NCBI GenBank assembly: GCA_002286855.1
Contig: NRSV01000009.1
Location: 64,984 to 128,983, forward strand
From: Bipolaris cookei
Taxonomy: Eukaryota; Ascomycota; Dothideomycetes; Pleosporales; Pleosporaceae
Reading direction: 5' to 3'
Length of the DNA: 64,000 bases
The notes under the pieces are model-generated. The model made no database searches, had not been told where the DNA came from, and was given only the letters and a program-made list of their open reading frames with translations. Position 1 is the first letter of the stretch. Every line of letters starts with the position of its first letter. Shown in pieces: positions 12,092 through 24,210 of this stretch. Position numbers and translations under genes: made by a program.

Positions 12092-15000
12092 ATGGCGAGC
12101 AAGGCGAATCACACTCCCGCTTTTGGCGGCGCCCACGCTGCCGGTATCTTCTCAGACATGACTGTCGACGGGCCGGTAATAGGCACCCTGGTAGTCATCA
12201 TGGACCGCGCCAGAAATCTGCCCAACAAACGCACAATGGGAAAACAGGACCCGTACTGTGCCGCCCGTCTAGGTAAAGAGGCGAAGAAGACACGGACAGA
12301 CAAACGCGGAGGCCAGACTCCAAAATGGTGAGTCCATGGCCCACTAGTCAAAGCCCTACTTCTGACGTATGCAGGGACCAAGAACTACGCTTCACAGTTC
12401 ACGACTCTCCAGACTACAACCGCCTCAAGGTCTCCGTATTCAATGACGACAAGAAGACGGAACTGATTGGCGAGGCCTGGGCAAACCTCCAATCCGTCAT
12501 TACACCCGGTGGTGGACAGAGCGACGAGTGGCTGGGCCTCAATTGCAAAGGAAAGTATGCCGGCGAGCTCCGCATGGAAATCACCTTCTACGACACCCGT
12601 CCCAAGGCAGAGAATGCGGTACAGGAGAAGAAGCGAAGTTCGACCAGACCCGAGGGAAAGGCGACTGTTGGTGGAGCACGAGAGATGGCTCCAGTCAAGC
12701 GACGACCGCTGCCCAGCGACCCAACAGGCGTAACACCATCACCCCTCCACACACCAGAACATCGAGGACTGCGGGGCATGCGCGCTGGACCTCGGGAATT
12801 GGGATCACCGCGACACCAGCAACCGCTCAACGAAACGCCTCCTCATCGAAGCCAGCCAGATCCGCCCAGTCGTAGGCCTGTGCCGGACTCATCCCCAGTG
12901 CATCATGTGTCGGCATCGAGCCAGAACACGTCTCAACGCCATGCCCCCCAGTCTGCGTATAGCACACCGCCCAATCCGCGGTCATCTAATCAGAGGATGC
13001 CTATGCCAAGAGAAGAGAGCTTCGACATGTCGTACGCAGCACCCAAACCGTACGAAGTGAAGCCTATCGACCCTCTGCCACAACATGTACGCAACCCAGG
13101 ACCAAGGAAAATGTCACAAGATGACGGTCGGTCTCCCCGTAGTTATCAACAGCAGCAGCAACCTCCCGAGCCAGCCTACTCCCACTCGGCCCCAGCTGTC
13201 CCGACCCAGCACACCTATGAACCCACAGCACATGAGCAGCAGATACAAGACCAGCAAAAGCAAATTGAGTACTTACAACAGCAATTGTTGCAACATCAAC
13301 AGCAGCCGCCGCCACCTGCGAGGGCCGAACCACCACAACAGCCTGCCCCATCTCATGTCCACGAGCAGTATCAGGATCCCGCTTACCAAGTCGCACCTTT
13401 ACGGAGCGGACGTAGTCGGGAGTATGGCCAGGACCAGGCATCCCCTCAGAACCCGTACTACGGTCAGAGATTCATCGAAGCTCCCCCACCGCAGGAGGAA
13501 AGCCCTACCCACCGAAGACGTAGTGCAATGCAGCCCATGGTTGAGGACGAAGACGACATGCCGCCACCACCGCCTATGCACAACCGCAACGCAAGTACAC
13601 TTCCTCATGCCCACAGGGAAAGTCGCGAAATGTATCAGGACGGTGCTCCCGCGCCGCTCAATTTCACACCACGAGCTCAAGATGACTCTCGTCGGATCAG
13701 CTTCGATGATATGCCGCAGACGTACGAGCCTGTTGACTATGCGCCCCGGCAGCCTTCTGAACGAAGGTACACTCATCCCCGTGCGCAAACACAGCCAATA
13801 AGCCGCCCGATGTCTCAGGAATTAATGGTTCCCTCTCCGCTGCGGCAGGAGCCCCTTCGACAAGAGTCTGTGAAGCAGGAGATTCCCGCCTTGCCATCTA
13901 GTCTTATCGCTGGGCTCAACCCCGCAAGACAAGAGATTGAAGCTCCAACATATGACAGACCTCCGTCCTACGAGCCTACGCCAAGGCTCCGTCACTACTC
14001 TGAGCCTGCCGAGTATCGAGCCATCACTCAGTTTGAAACCCCTGTGCAGTCACAGGAACTGGTTCATCATTCAGCATATCACATGAACGATTACTACCCT
14101 CACGATCCCCCTGAGCAGCCCCGACAGAGGTCTCCTCCAGTATATGATCCCACGCCACTTATTAAACCCCGTGCCACGAGTCCGGGTGTGAGTCCACGAT
14201 ACTCCCCGAATCCGGTCCCAGAACGTCACTCTCCACATCCTGATATGGATCGCTACTCTCCTCACCCTGACATGGACCGCCACTCTCCGAACCCAGCTGT
14301 AGATCGCTCTTCTAGGATGCCTGCACGTAGTATGCCGACCCGCAAGTCAGTGTCGCCTCGTCCACCGCCTGCTGGAGAAGACTTTGGTGAACGTAGATTG
14401 TCTGGGATAGCATTCAACCCTGACAGCTTCGACGTTTACAATCCTAGGTTGTCCAAGTCGCCGATTCCTTCAGATGATGAGGCCGAGCGACCAGGTAGCC
14501 GCATGGAGTACAACGACAAGGGCCAAATTGTCACCTTCAGTGGCCGGGTTGTTGATGCTTCGGACCATCTACCAGTTGATAACTGGGCTCCCGAACCTGT
14601 ACCTAAGGGTACTATCAAGGAAAAGCCATCTCGGACCCGACCGCAGCTAAACGGGAGCCGTGACCTCGAGGCTGCGATGCAGCGCGAAGAGAGATACCAA
14701 CGCGACCGCGCTGAAAGGGAACGCCTCCGTCACGCAGCAAGTATGAATTTTGATAATAGCAGCGCACTTGTGCCTGCGAGGCACGATTTCAACGACTACA
14801 ATTCGCCTGTGAACGCAGGCGCACTTGTCCTCGCAAGCCAGCATCCTCCACAAATCGGTTCAATGGGACGCAACAGACTGCAGAAGCGTGACCCACAACC
14901 CCGTCCCGTCTCTTCCTACGAATCACCTCACCAATACAACCTGCCGGACAGGCAAGTTCTCCGTGAGCGCGAGAACCCAAACAGCTACGGTAGCCTTGGC

Positions 15001-15198
15001 TACGACCGCCATGGTACCCAGCGGCACAGCATCACTGCACCCCCCATTCCCGCCAAGGTGCCCCTCGACATGGGTGGCGGCGCCTATGGCTCCCAGAACG
15101 AAGACATGGCGCTCAGTCTCGAACTTCAGAGCATCGACATCGGACCTGGTTCCGGACGCAGGCCACGAGGTACGGTTAGACGACAGTATGGATTTTGA
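12092..15198 (+). CDS. C2-domain protein of the Inn1/Fic1 ingression family
   Basis: Two exons, join(12092..12327, 12375..15198), encode 1019 aa; the 47-bp GT-AG intron splits the Trp codon inside the C2 domain. Residues ~28-130 form an N-terminal C2 domain (GTLVVIMDRARNLPN, GKQDPY, WDQELRFTV, FNDDKKTELIGEAW) that would bind phospholipid. The remaining ~880 residues are disordered, rich in Pro and Gln, with several PxxP motifs suited to SH3 partners, a Q-rich stretch at nt 13240-13310, and three copies of an RxSPHPDMD-like unit near residues 695-722. N-terminal C2 followed by a PxxP tail is the layout of Inn1 and Fic1, which link the contractile ring to membrane ingression and septum synthesis at cytokinesis. 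The tail is much longer than in yeast, as is common in filamentous fungi. Role is inferred from domain layout. Confidence 0.85.
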
Positions 15199-15482
15199 TG
15201 GTATACACGAAATTAGGTGATGCTAGTTTTATTTTTTACAGTTTTCACGTTTTGTTCCTTTTTTTACGCTTTGGTCAGCGTTTGTACGATATGATAATGT
15301 ATTTGATATGGAAGGGAGTGAGTGAATAAGCAACAAAGCGTGGTAAGTTGGGTGGGTGGTTTTTTGGGTCTTTTGGATGGTCGCTCGATGTCTTTGCTGG
15401 AGAAGCTGGACATGTCGGAGTCTTTTTCCTTTTCTCTTCTCTTTCCTCGGTCGTTATTTCTTGTTTTACTTTTACCCCCCCC

Positions 15483-15519
<37 letters not shown>

Positions 15520-16034
15520 CTTTTTCCCCCCCCCCCCCCTTTTTTTCTTTTTTGAATGATTGGCTGCGCAAATTCGCAATAGATAGATATCCAGCGCCAA
15601 ATCCTTGTAAGACTCCCTCTTTTCACCCTCCCCTTTCTTTTTCCATTGTTTTTGAAGTGTAGGCTCGTAATATATGTGCTACTTTGAAATTCACCGCTAT
15701 GATTGAGTATCGCTGCTATTGTAATTGCCCAAAGTATTGCTTCGAACCCATTCACGACTTCTGAGTTGAAGGATGGTTCCAGGCATTGAAAGGTGTGATT
15801 TTCTCAAAAATAGATGCGATATCTAAAGGACGTTGTTGAAAAGATCTTTCCCACCAAAATACTATAACCTTTCGTGTTGAAACCAAGGTATCACAGACTC
15901 CCAAAAACAAATGGTGCTGAAGTACTTTCAGCCGAAAGGACGACCATCAAACTCACACTGGCTGTCTGCAATGTCTCACAAAACATAATCAGTCGAATCG
16001 ACTTCCGCCTGTCCTCATTCTCCAGAACCCCGCT
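15199..16034. other. Convergent intergenic region with C/T tract
   Basis: 3' flank shared by two convergent genes (C2 protein and MetAP2). Apart from the homopolymer tract at 15475-15553 I see no gene. Confidence 0.6.
15475..15553. repeat. Long pure-pyrimidine tract with mirror symmetry
   Basis: Reads C16-T29-C-T5-C14-T7-C-T6 on the plus strand, 79 nt with no purine. The C-T-C arrangement is roughly mirror-symmetric, a layout able to form triplex (H-DNA); slippage would be expected. Exact run lengths may be affected by sequencing error. Confidence 0.9.
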
Positions 16035-17655
16035 TTAGTAATCGTCTCCACGAGAAACGACTTCCTTGCACGTAGGACGCAGTAGAATCGTCTTCATTGA
16101 GAAAGTAACCACGTCAGCAAAACAATCCATCTCAACGGGTATAACAAAGGATTCTACTCACATGTTCAAACTGCGCAATATACGACCCAGGAATATCAAC
16201 AAGCGGGGCATACGCCTCAACAACACCGCTATTAACAAGCGACCGCATACCCAGATGGTAACTCTTGACCCCTGGGATACGTTCAAGCTGGCGCCGGGCA
16301 AAAACCAATGTGCCAAAGTTTTCGTCAATGGCCTTGAGAAGCGATTTAGCTGATGCATGGTGCAGTGCAGCCGTGTTGGCATGCTGACTGCGTCCGTAGC
16401 CGTAGACGCCGACGTCGTCCCGCAGATAGGCTTTCCCTGTGCTACCGAACGTTTCGATGGCGAAGATGTCACCTTCTTCCATGCGTTGACTCGTCCTGGT
16501 CTTAATGAAGGGGACTTGCTTGTCGCCGTGGATACGGTAGCGGAGGATGTTGTGGCCGGTAATGTTGCGGACGGCTTTGATGGGGATTGTTTTGCCGTTG
16601 AGTTCGACTTCGTAGCTTTCCATTACTTCTTGGATGGACTCACTTATGTGGTCGATTCGGGCGTCGATGCCTGCTTCCTGTAGATCGAGTATTAGACAGA
16701 GATTCGGGATGTGTGGGAAGTGAATTGTGCTTACTTTCAGTCCGGTGTTGGTGGCTGCTTTTACGGCTGCTAGCAGGTTGTCGTAGACTGGATTAGCAGC
16801 CACAGTGAATGCACTATCAACAATCCTGCCATTGACATGGACTCCAAAGTCAACTTTGAGGACATCATCATGCTGGAGGAAGACTTCTTTGGCGCCTGCA
16901 TTTGGCGTCCAGTGTGCGCCTATATGATTCAGGCAAAGTCCCGTCGGAAATGCCAGCCCAGCTTTGAGACTGTCGCCAGGTTCGAGACCATGGTGACCAG
17001 TTAGTGCACGGACACTTTCGTCTATCTCTTCGGCAAGGTAAGTCATGGACACACCAGGCTTGGCCAGCTTCTGCGCGTAGTTCCTGACCTGACGATGTAT
17101 CTCGGCAGCCTTACGGTAGTCCTCGAGGAAGTTGCCATCCATGTTACTCATGGCGGCTTCATGCCGAAGCTCTTCAGCCGTAGTACGTTGGCGGTTGTCA
17201 TCTTTCAGGGCATAGTCGACAATCTGACCTTCAGTGTAAGGACGGCCATCGAATAGATCCGACAGAGGGACTCTGGGCGGGAATGACTGTTGTATAGCTG
17301 GTCCCTTCTTGTTTTTCTTCTTGTTGTTGCGCTTTCTCTTTTTCTTAGCACCTACATAGGTTAACATCTGCATTCCAACCAAATGCAATTAGCTTACCAC
17401 CCGTTGTCTTCACGTCAGCTCTGTTCTTCTCATCATCATCGTCGTTGTCATCGCCATCGTCTTCTCCCTGCCCTTCGAGCATGCCTTGAAGCAAGCCGCT
17501 CGCGACGGCTGACTTGGGCGGGTTAACCACAGCAATTGCGGCGTCTCCGGGCGACCCTAGCCAAGGCTGTCAGAATGTTGTACAAATATAATCAGACTTG
17601 CTATACACCCACCATTGTGGCCTTGCTGATGTTCTTCTGGAGATTTAGAGCCCAT
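16035..17655 (-). CDS. Methionine aminopeptidase 2
   Basis: Five exons, complement(join(16035..16091, 16162..16677, 16735..17351, 17398..17556, 17613..17655)), encode 463 aa. The enzyme removes the initiator Met from nascent cytosolic proteins and uses two metal ions. The N-terminus has an acidic then lysine-rich region (KKKRKRNNKKKNKK) as in eukaryotic MetAP2, usually linked to ribosome and eIF2 association. Metal ligands are visible in VDFG, IVDSAF, GHN, ETFGS and AQFEH; the catalytic His lies in LNHIGAHW. The last exon supplies TILLRPTCKEVVSRGDDY, the conserved C-terminus. The 16678-16734 intron is 57 bp, in frame and stop-free, so a single-frame call would wrongly add 19 residues. The 43-nt first exon encodes MGSKSPEEHQQGHN. 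Length is normal for the family. Confidence 0.95.
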
Positions 17656-18419
17656 GATTGGCTGGAGAGGCTATTCATGAAGTCTTCCGAGTGTCGTTGA
17701 GGTATAGAATAGGTGGCAAGGGGCTGTGAGGCTTGACACATCGAGGTAGCATCAGGCGGGGCGGGGTCAGTGGCGCTAACCCATCGTAGCTGAAGTCTAA
17801 ATGCATGCGTATCAGATGTTTATGGAAACATCGGCTCTCTTCAAATATGACTTTTTTTGCGAGATACAATTATCTACTATGGAATAGCCCATAAGGCGGG
17901 CGAGGTCTAATGTAACCATGACGACTGGTCTACAGATTTTGCAAGTCCCATAGTACAGTAGTTACTACATAGTTCTTAGAATAGCTTGCATCATTTGTAA
18001 ACTCCAGTATCCTTGAACAAACTTTCTTCAGCCTCACAATAACGCACCGAAGGCAATACGCGAAAGGGTGGTGGGCTTGAAGGTCTCTGTAGCCCCCGTG
18101 TCAACACCAATTTACATCGGCGATGACAATAGAGTGCAACACAAATGTTGGACGCCTGATAAACGCTTTGTCATCATTGATTTGGCACTCACAGAACTCC
18201 ACCTGAGCAATTTTCAGTGTTTTCATGAGTACCTCTACTTTGCACTATCTCTCTACTTATCGGTATAGTTGTTGCTGTTTGAGATGATGAGATGAAAAAA
18301 ATATTACCAATGGAAATTTCTACATGATTGTATCTAGACATGTGATAAACCGGCGGGTGAGGATTGCATTCGCTTAATCTCGGAGTTGCCGTTTTAGAAT
18401 GCTGAAAAAACGGCCACAA
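17656..18419. other. AT-rich intergenic DNA
   Basis: Upstream of MetAP2 and downstream of the LINE fragment. Only short ORFs; no supported gene. Confidence 0.5.
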
Positions 18420-19500
18420 TGAAATATAAATAGATAAATGCCCTTTTCCATCGCTCTGATGATGTGATCTCGCCAGTTCAGGTCCGGATCCAGCCACACC
18501 CCCAGTACCCTCATTGAGGGGACTAGTTCGGCACTCTTTGCTTGGACTGTGATTGTCGACTATAGGACCTGTCCTCCTTCTCTTATTGGTAAAATGGATC
18601 AGCTGGTACTTCTCCGGGACGAAACTAGCTCCAAATTTCTGGGCCCATTTGAGGCGGTTGGCGTGGGCGATCGTGAGTCGGCGGCAATTGTCTGAGGCAG
18701 TTGGGCCCTGTGCAATCAGGTTTGTATCGTCTACGAATCCAAGCCCTATGGTCCCATCTCGGACATCCTTGAGTTTCTTTAACAGGTCCGAGATAAAGAA
18801 GAGGAATAGTATTGGTGACAGAGTTGATCCCTGGGGAATGTCTGTCTCTGTCTTCATCTAATCGTCTACGTGGTCATTGAAGCTTATCTTTGTGCGTCTG
18901 TCTGCGATGAACGACTTGATGTACCTTACGACCCATTCTGGGAATCCCTTCTTTCGCAGCACCCACAGTAGACGTTGGTGTGAGACGTTGTCAAACGCTC
19001 CAGCCAGGTCTAGTGCGAGTATGAATACCACCGGTTGTTTTGCTGCCCACGCCGTCTGAATGCTATCCGTGAGGAGCTCCAGTGTAGAGAGGGTGAATCT
19101 TTGCTTTCGTGCCCCCATTTGGTTGTACGGGATGGGGTCTCTCTCTTCCATTTCAGTCGTTATCCTGTTGGCTACAATTTTGCCTACGATCTTTGCCATG
19201 ATGTTCTCCAGTGCGATTGGCCGGTAGCTGCTTAGGAAAGAGTAGTCGCTTTTCTTTTCCTTTCAAAGTACTACTGTTGTAGATTCTTTGAGCTCGCGGG
19301 GGATATCACCGTCCCTAAGGATTCGGGTGATTGTTTTGGCGAGGTCGTCTTTGATTACGTTGCATATGGTCTTCCAGACTTCTTTCGGTATCCCATCTGG
19401 GTCAGGTGCCTCCTTGTTTGGTAGTTCTGAGATTATGTCCTCAAAGTTCTGTGCCGTGACTACGTGCTCCATGTCGAATCGGTCACAATGGAATACCCTA
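18420..19500 (-). mobile_element. Truncated non-LTR (LINE, Tad/I-type) reverse transcriptase fragment
   Basis: Minus-strand translation gives an RT domain in order: NKEAPDPDGIPKEVW, SSYRPIALENIMAKI, LALDLAGAFDNVSHQRLL, IPQGSTLSPILFLFF and the catalytic FVDDTN box, followed by the post-RT RVLGVWLDPDLNWRDH motif. The frame is broken by a TGA near 19262, a TAG near 18858 and a frameshift near 18515, so it cannot make protein. Neither an upstream gag/endonuclease part nor an RNase H or poly-A tail was found, so it is an internal fragment. Ends are approximate. Confidence 0.85.
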
Positions 19501-19543
19501 CGATGCTACTAGCAAAATATCGATCTCTTTCAATACATCATCT

Positions 19544-20123
19544 CTATTTTGGTCCAGTCTGCTGTCGATGGCTGAAAGGTTGCCTTGCATTGTATTGAGC
19601 AGGAGTCAGTAACTGAGTGTTGTATGTATGTGCTGATACCTGATATAACCATGCCGGTACAGGCATGCTGTCAGCGCGCATATGGTGACTCTTCCAGGAA
19701 CAACACCAACACGGATGCCCAAATTGCTCTATGCCTACCTTGGGTATACCAGACAGGGTATCGCTCAGTAGGTAGGTATGTATACGCTTAGCATCGGGAA
19801 CAATCCAGAGACGTTCTTGTGCGGTTATGTAACCATCACAGATCCCACCTGCTAAGTCTGGAACACGTGGGGCCAGAGAATAGATACCTGTTCTTGCAAG
19901 CTTAGCGCTTGGATTTTCTAAGGCCAAGGGGCCTGAGAGATTGTGGCCCGAGGTGCAAATGCCAGAGATGAATTTTCCAGTACCGCCAAGACGTTGCAAT
20001 GTCGCGTGTCTCTTCACAAAAACGCCACCATAACGTGGTCTCATCACCACACATCCCTCCGTAACACTGTAGGACTACAATCAACCCCAACCACGTCATT
20101 GCCAAGAAGAAAGGCGTATTCAT
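19544..20123 (-). pseudogene. Candidate broken small secreted protein gene
   Basis: A minus-strand frame starting at 20123 begins with a convincing signal-like peptide (MNTPFFLAMTWLGLIVVLQC). It runs on for about 40 residues that look random, while the overlapping frame from about 20060 down to 19600 looks more coding (GTGKFISGICTSGHN, CDGYITAQERLW) and contains several Cys. One frameshift near 20065 would join them; I found no GT-AG pair that does. It abuts the LINE fragment. It could be a decayed effector-like gene or chance. Confidence 0.3.
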
Positions 20124-20601
20124 GCACTACAACATAGATCCTTGAGAAGATCGAAATGCTGCATTACCAAGCTCAAAGTCGTCCTCTCAATAAATGTGCG
20201 GGCAGTGCAAGCCCTTTATCCTCCTCAGGCATCCCGCCCACCCCTGCATGCCGCTAGACTGACATGATGCGCAAGGACCCAAAGATAGACACTACAATTC
20301 CGCTAAACATCTAGACTTCCCGCAGAATTTGCCAACCGCCATTGTGATCGTGCTGTGATTGGGGAAAAGGAGTCAGACCCTGCAACAAGCGCAAGGCTGC
20401 CTCGATCACTTAGGGGAAACGAGATGTGACTGAACCCTTTGCACGACCGGTGAACCAGCCGTCGTGAAGGGTGCCGTGTGCTTTTGTTCTGCTTAAAATG
20501 AGGCCGTTGCCCTGACGCTGGAAAGACAGTCCAACAGTATACTCTAATATCTAATACTCGCGTTTCGCGACCTTCAATCGTTTATCTCTGTATCCTGCGC
20601 T
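20124..20601. promoter_or_regulatory. Upstream region of the membrane protein gene
   Basis: 478 bp without a convincing ORF; expected to contain the promoter of the plus-strand gene at 20602. Confidence 0.45.
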
Positions 20602-22213
20602 ATGATGGCTGCTCGATACGCCTTCGTGGCTTTCGCCAGCGTCGCTGTTGCGAGTGCACAGTCTTCGACTGATGACGAGTTTTACTCCCCCATTTACTCC
20701 TCCAGTTACTCCTCCGCAGCCTTCTGGACTGTTACCGCTCGCTATGCAGAACAAATCACCGAGAGTCCATACACGTACTATGACAGTAGTGTCATGACTG
20801 ACACCTACACGGAAACTCGCACCATCAAGGACGATGTCATTCCTACCGCTTCTCCCTATCTCGTCACTACTAATCGGGACTGGTATGACACCGATGTTCA
20901 GATTGTGGCAGCTTACTATACCACTGGTGTTGTGGCAGAGTCTGATCTCGTTCCTGAAACCACATACGACTACTATTCGACTGCAACAACGACATCGACA
21001 AGCACAAGCACCAGATACAGTATGCAAGTCACAATGACTGCACCTGCTTCGTGTCCCACGCCATGTACGTATCAATCTGTCTGTTTCGTGGTATGAACAC
21101 GATATGCTGACTAAACCAACAGTTACCATAACAACTTCTGCCTCTGTCACCATTCCCACGCAAGTTACGGCGCAAATATCTCCGTCGTCAATCGAGGCAG
21201 GCACGACGACTGACTCATACGGTTCCATCATCTACAAGTATGAGACATGGTATCTCACAGACGGCGCTGCACCTTTTCATTTCTCCTCGGACTACTACTA
21301 CGAATACTACATCGCCTCGTGTAGCACTCCACCACCTTCTCGTTCCTATCCGACTGGTTCGAGCTCCGACTCCGGCAGCGGCAGCACAAGCTCTTACTAC
21401 GACGATTGTTACTACTGCGGATCATATCTCAAGAACTACATCATCGTGATTGCCAGCATCATCCCTGCCCTCTTCCTCCTCGGCTTCCTCGAATCCTGGT
21501 TCTGGTTCCGCCGCCTCATGATGGGCAGGAGCGCCATGCGCTTCGGTACCATCTGCTGGGTCCTCATCTCCCTCTGGATTCTCTGCTTTACGCGCATGCA
21601 GGATCGTCGCAGCAAACAAGATCAGAAACTGCTCGCTGAGAAATGGAAGAATATGGGTAGTGGTGCGGCTTTCAAGGCGTGGTGGAAGTGGGGGTTCCGG
21701 CACAAGTACCCAGAGGAGTTGCTGGGGCAGTTCAGCAAGACTACTGTAGGTATTGTGCCACCGGGCCAAACACTTCACCCAGAGATCTTGCAAACACCTG
21801 CTGCTGGAGGCCCTGCTACTCCTAGTCAAGTTTACTACTACGGTCCTCCGCCTCCTGGTTGGATCCAGGCATCAAATGGGGCCTTCGTACCCCCACAAGG
21901 CTGCGTCTACCCGCTTTCTCAACAAGCTGGCTTCTACGGCGACGCTGCAAAGGACGGGAGCCTGGTCTCGCATTCTCCCGTGTCAGCGATAGGCCATCCT
22001 CCTCCCCCGCGACCCGTTCATTCCGCACAGGATGCCACATACAATGCTCATATTTCTGCTCCTCCCAGCCCACCGCCTCAAGCCCCTCTACCCACTACTC
22101 CGGCTCCAGCGCCCCCTTCAAATGTGAGCGAGGCGCCAGCAAATGCCGGAACTAACCAACCCACCGCTCCGCCGCCAAAGAGCGATCCCAATAATAGAGA
22201 TTTGTACGGATAG
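20602..22213 (+). CDS. Secretory-pathway membrane protein with Ser/Thr/Tyr-rich ectodomain and Pro-rich tail
   Basis: Two exons, join(20602..21064, 21123..22213), encode 517 aa; the 58-bp intron has clear GTACGT and CAACAG ends. Residues 1-19 are a signal peptide (ending VAVASA). The next ~250 residues are Ser/Thr/Tyr-rich and probably O-glycosylated, ending in a short Cys pair (DDCYYC). Two hydrophobic segments follow: NYIIVIASIIPALFLLGFLE and FGTICWVLISLWILCF. The C-terminal ~150 residues are Pro-rich (YYYGPPPPGW, PPQGC, PPPPRPV) with a WKWGFRHKYPEEL linker. The layout suggests a cell-wall-facing sensor or scaffold, but I know no named family for it. An adjacent second ATG makes the start exact to one codon. 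Confidence 0.85.
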
Positions 22214-22436
22214 AGAGTTCCAGTTTCTGGGCCCAATGTTAGGATTTAATAGTAATGAGCATGGCTCGACAACGGTCTTTACGATTCAAGAATAGATGGA
22301 ATGTTTTTTTCCTGATGTTTCGGTTAGATTCGTAGCGCTTTTTTTTTCGAAAGTTTGGCATGTAAGATACCCAAGCTTTGATGATTGCAGTTATACAATA
22401 GACGACGATGTTGGAAGTAATAGGAATTTATTCGAC

Positions 22437-22438
22437 TA
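22437..22438. repeat. TA target duplication, left
   Basis: TA immediately outside the left terminal inverted repeat; matches TA at 24258-24259. Confidence 0.8.
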
Positions 22439-22485
22439 ACGTACGAGGCAAGCAAGTGGCGTACCCTTACAACTTTGCGCACCTT
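22439..22485. repeat. Left terminal inverted repeat
   Basis: Pairs imperfectly with 24211-24257; roughly four-fifths of positions agree by eye. Confidence 0.85.
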
Positions 22486-22653
22486 TCTTGCTATACAACT
22501 TTACATTGCAATAGTATAACAAATAAACATCTATAAGTTAGATCAACTAGTACTTAAAATATCTTTCTTACAGGTGCGTGAATTATGGCTAGTCTCTTTA
22601 CACCTACTGCAGCGCGTAAGAGCCCAGCGACTGACATCTGATCACTCTCCTCC

Positions 22654-24169
22654 TTAACGCTCCTCACAAGCAATCTGCTCATCAGCCTCGCGTTGAGCGA
22701 TTATGTCCTCGCCAGCTCCCTTTATAAGCACTCCAAGCTTCTGTATACGTTTCCTATTACGCTGCCTACGCTTTGTGGCTGCCTCGTTAGCCTTCTCAAG
22801 GCTAGGGACCCGATCGCGCATTAGTTCAGCCGAAAGCATCATTATCTTTGCTCCCTTCTTAAGCTGACCGATCGCCGCAATAATCGAAGCTGGCGATGAG
22901 CTTTTATGACGTTGTACGCGATTACTTATTAGCGTTGATTGAGCTTCAAGCGAGCGTATATTATTTAGCGTACAGGCTTGCCAGAGAGCTTCTGCTGGCG
23001 TAGTTGACGTGGTTGGCGTACGTAGCTTTATATCAAGCTTTAATAGAACAGTATCTGGCTGGAGAAAAACAAGGCCTGCGCCTCAGAAATTTGAGCAGAT
23101 ATTAGTTGACGCGAAAGATCGATCGAACGCTGCCTTGAACGTTGACAGAAACACGAGCTTGGTGATGTGGTTGATATGGTGGCGGATTAGGCTCTCTACC
23201 TCACGGCTGTACGCGTGCTTCAGTGGCGAGAAGCAGCCAACGTCAAAAGGCTGAAGTAGGTGAGACGAGTGAGGCGGCATACAGAGCGTGTAGTTATAGT
23301 TCTTCTTGCAGAAATCTTGGAACTTAAGAGACTGGTGGCTCTCATAGCCGTCAAGGAAAAGCAGGCGACGTGTACCAACAACGCGAGTCTTCGTGTGAGC
23401 GTCGAAGTGCTTTAGCTATATAACGCCCAGCTCGTTGTTCGTCCAGCCATTGTCACTAACTGCGATCGCCCAGTCGCGCGGGATATTGGCTTCCTTATAC
23501 CAGGCAGATAGATGATGCTGGCCAGCAAATATGAGAAACGGTGGGACTGTCCAGCCAGCTACGTTAATCGCAGCGATCAACGTCACCCACTGACGACTAC
23601 CTGGCTGGATAGCTTGTGGCCGGCCTCTTCTCTCTGATGCTGTAACGACAAGCTGAGTTGTGATCTTGCCCATTGAAAAGCCAGCTTCGTCGAAGTTGTA
23701 GACGTCCTCGTCACAAATACCGTACTTCGCCTTCGTCCGCTCTATAAGCTCAAATCAGCCTTTAATTAAGACTTGGTCTTCACGCAGAGCTCCTTGTCTA
23801 TAGTACGCTTGATTAAAATGAGTGGTAAGAGAGTGTACGCCTAATGAAGTTGGCTGGCCACTTCTGTCCAACCTGGCCAGCGCCGCGCGTAGCTAGCAGC
23901 TTATTAGCCATATCACGCACAGCAGCGTACATAGGCACAAATAAACGTAGACCAATATCAATTATATATTTAACTATCACCCCCTCTTCCAACTTAGTGA
24001 GTTTCTTTGAGTTGGGCCGGCAATCGCGTCGAGCAGGCTTGCCAGAGCGTCGGCGACGGAGCGTTGTCTCGGCTACATTATAGACTGCAACAGCACGGTG
24101 ATTTCCTTGAATATGTTTATTTCTAAGAGATAAGATAGCAAGCTGAACATCTGCTTCGTTTGAAGCCAT
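22654..24169 (-). pseudogene. Fot1/pogo-type DDE transposase, inactivated
   Basis: Reading from ATG 24169, the N-terminal helix-turn-helix region (ADVQLAILSLRNKH, HRAVAVYNVAETTLRRRR) is followed by a CENP-B-like segment ending QKWPANFIRR. A frameshift near 23830 moves the frame; it then continues with NQAYYRQGALREDQ, YNFDEAGFSMG, SDNGWTNNEL, LFLDGYESHQS and PPHSSHLLQPFDVG, which hold the catalytic acidic residues, and the C-terminal coiled basic tail. Two in-frame stops sit where Trp is expected (near 23754 and 23416). The TGG to TAG change fits a CpA to TpA mutation on the other strand, as in RIP. The catalytic acids themselves survive. Confidence 0.88.
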
Positions 24170-24210
24170 TTGAGTATGCTAGTGTTGAGTAATTAGATGT
24201 TTAGTTCAAA

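Noticed and set aside
15264..15755. Lys/Gly-rich minus-strand ORF
   Set aside because: Frame created by the C/T homopolymer tract.
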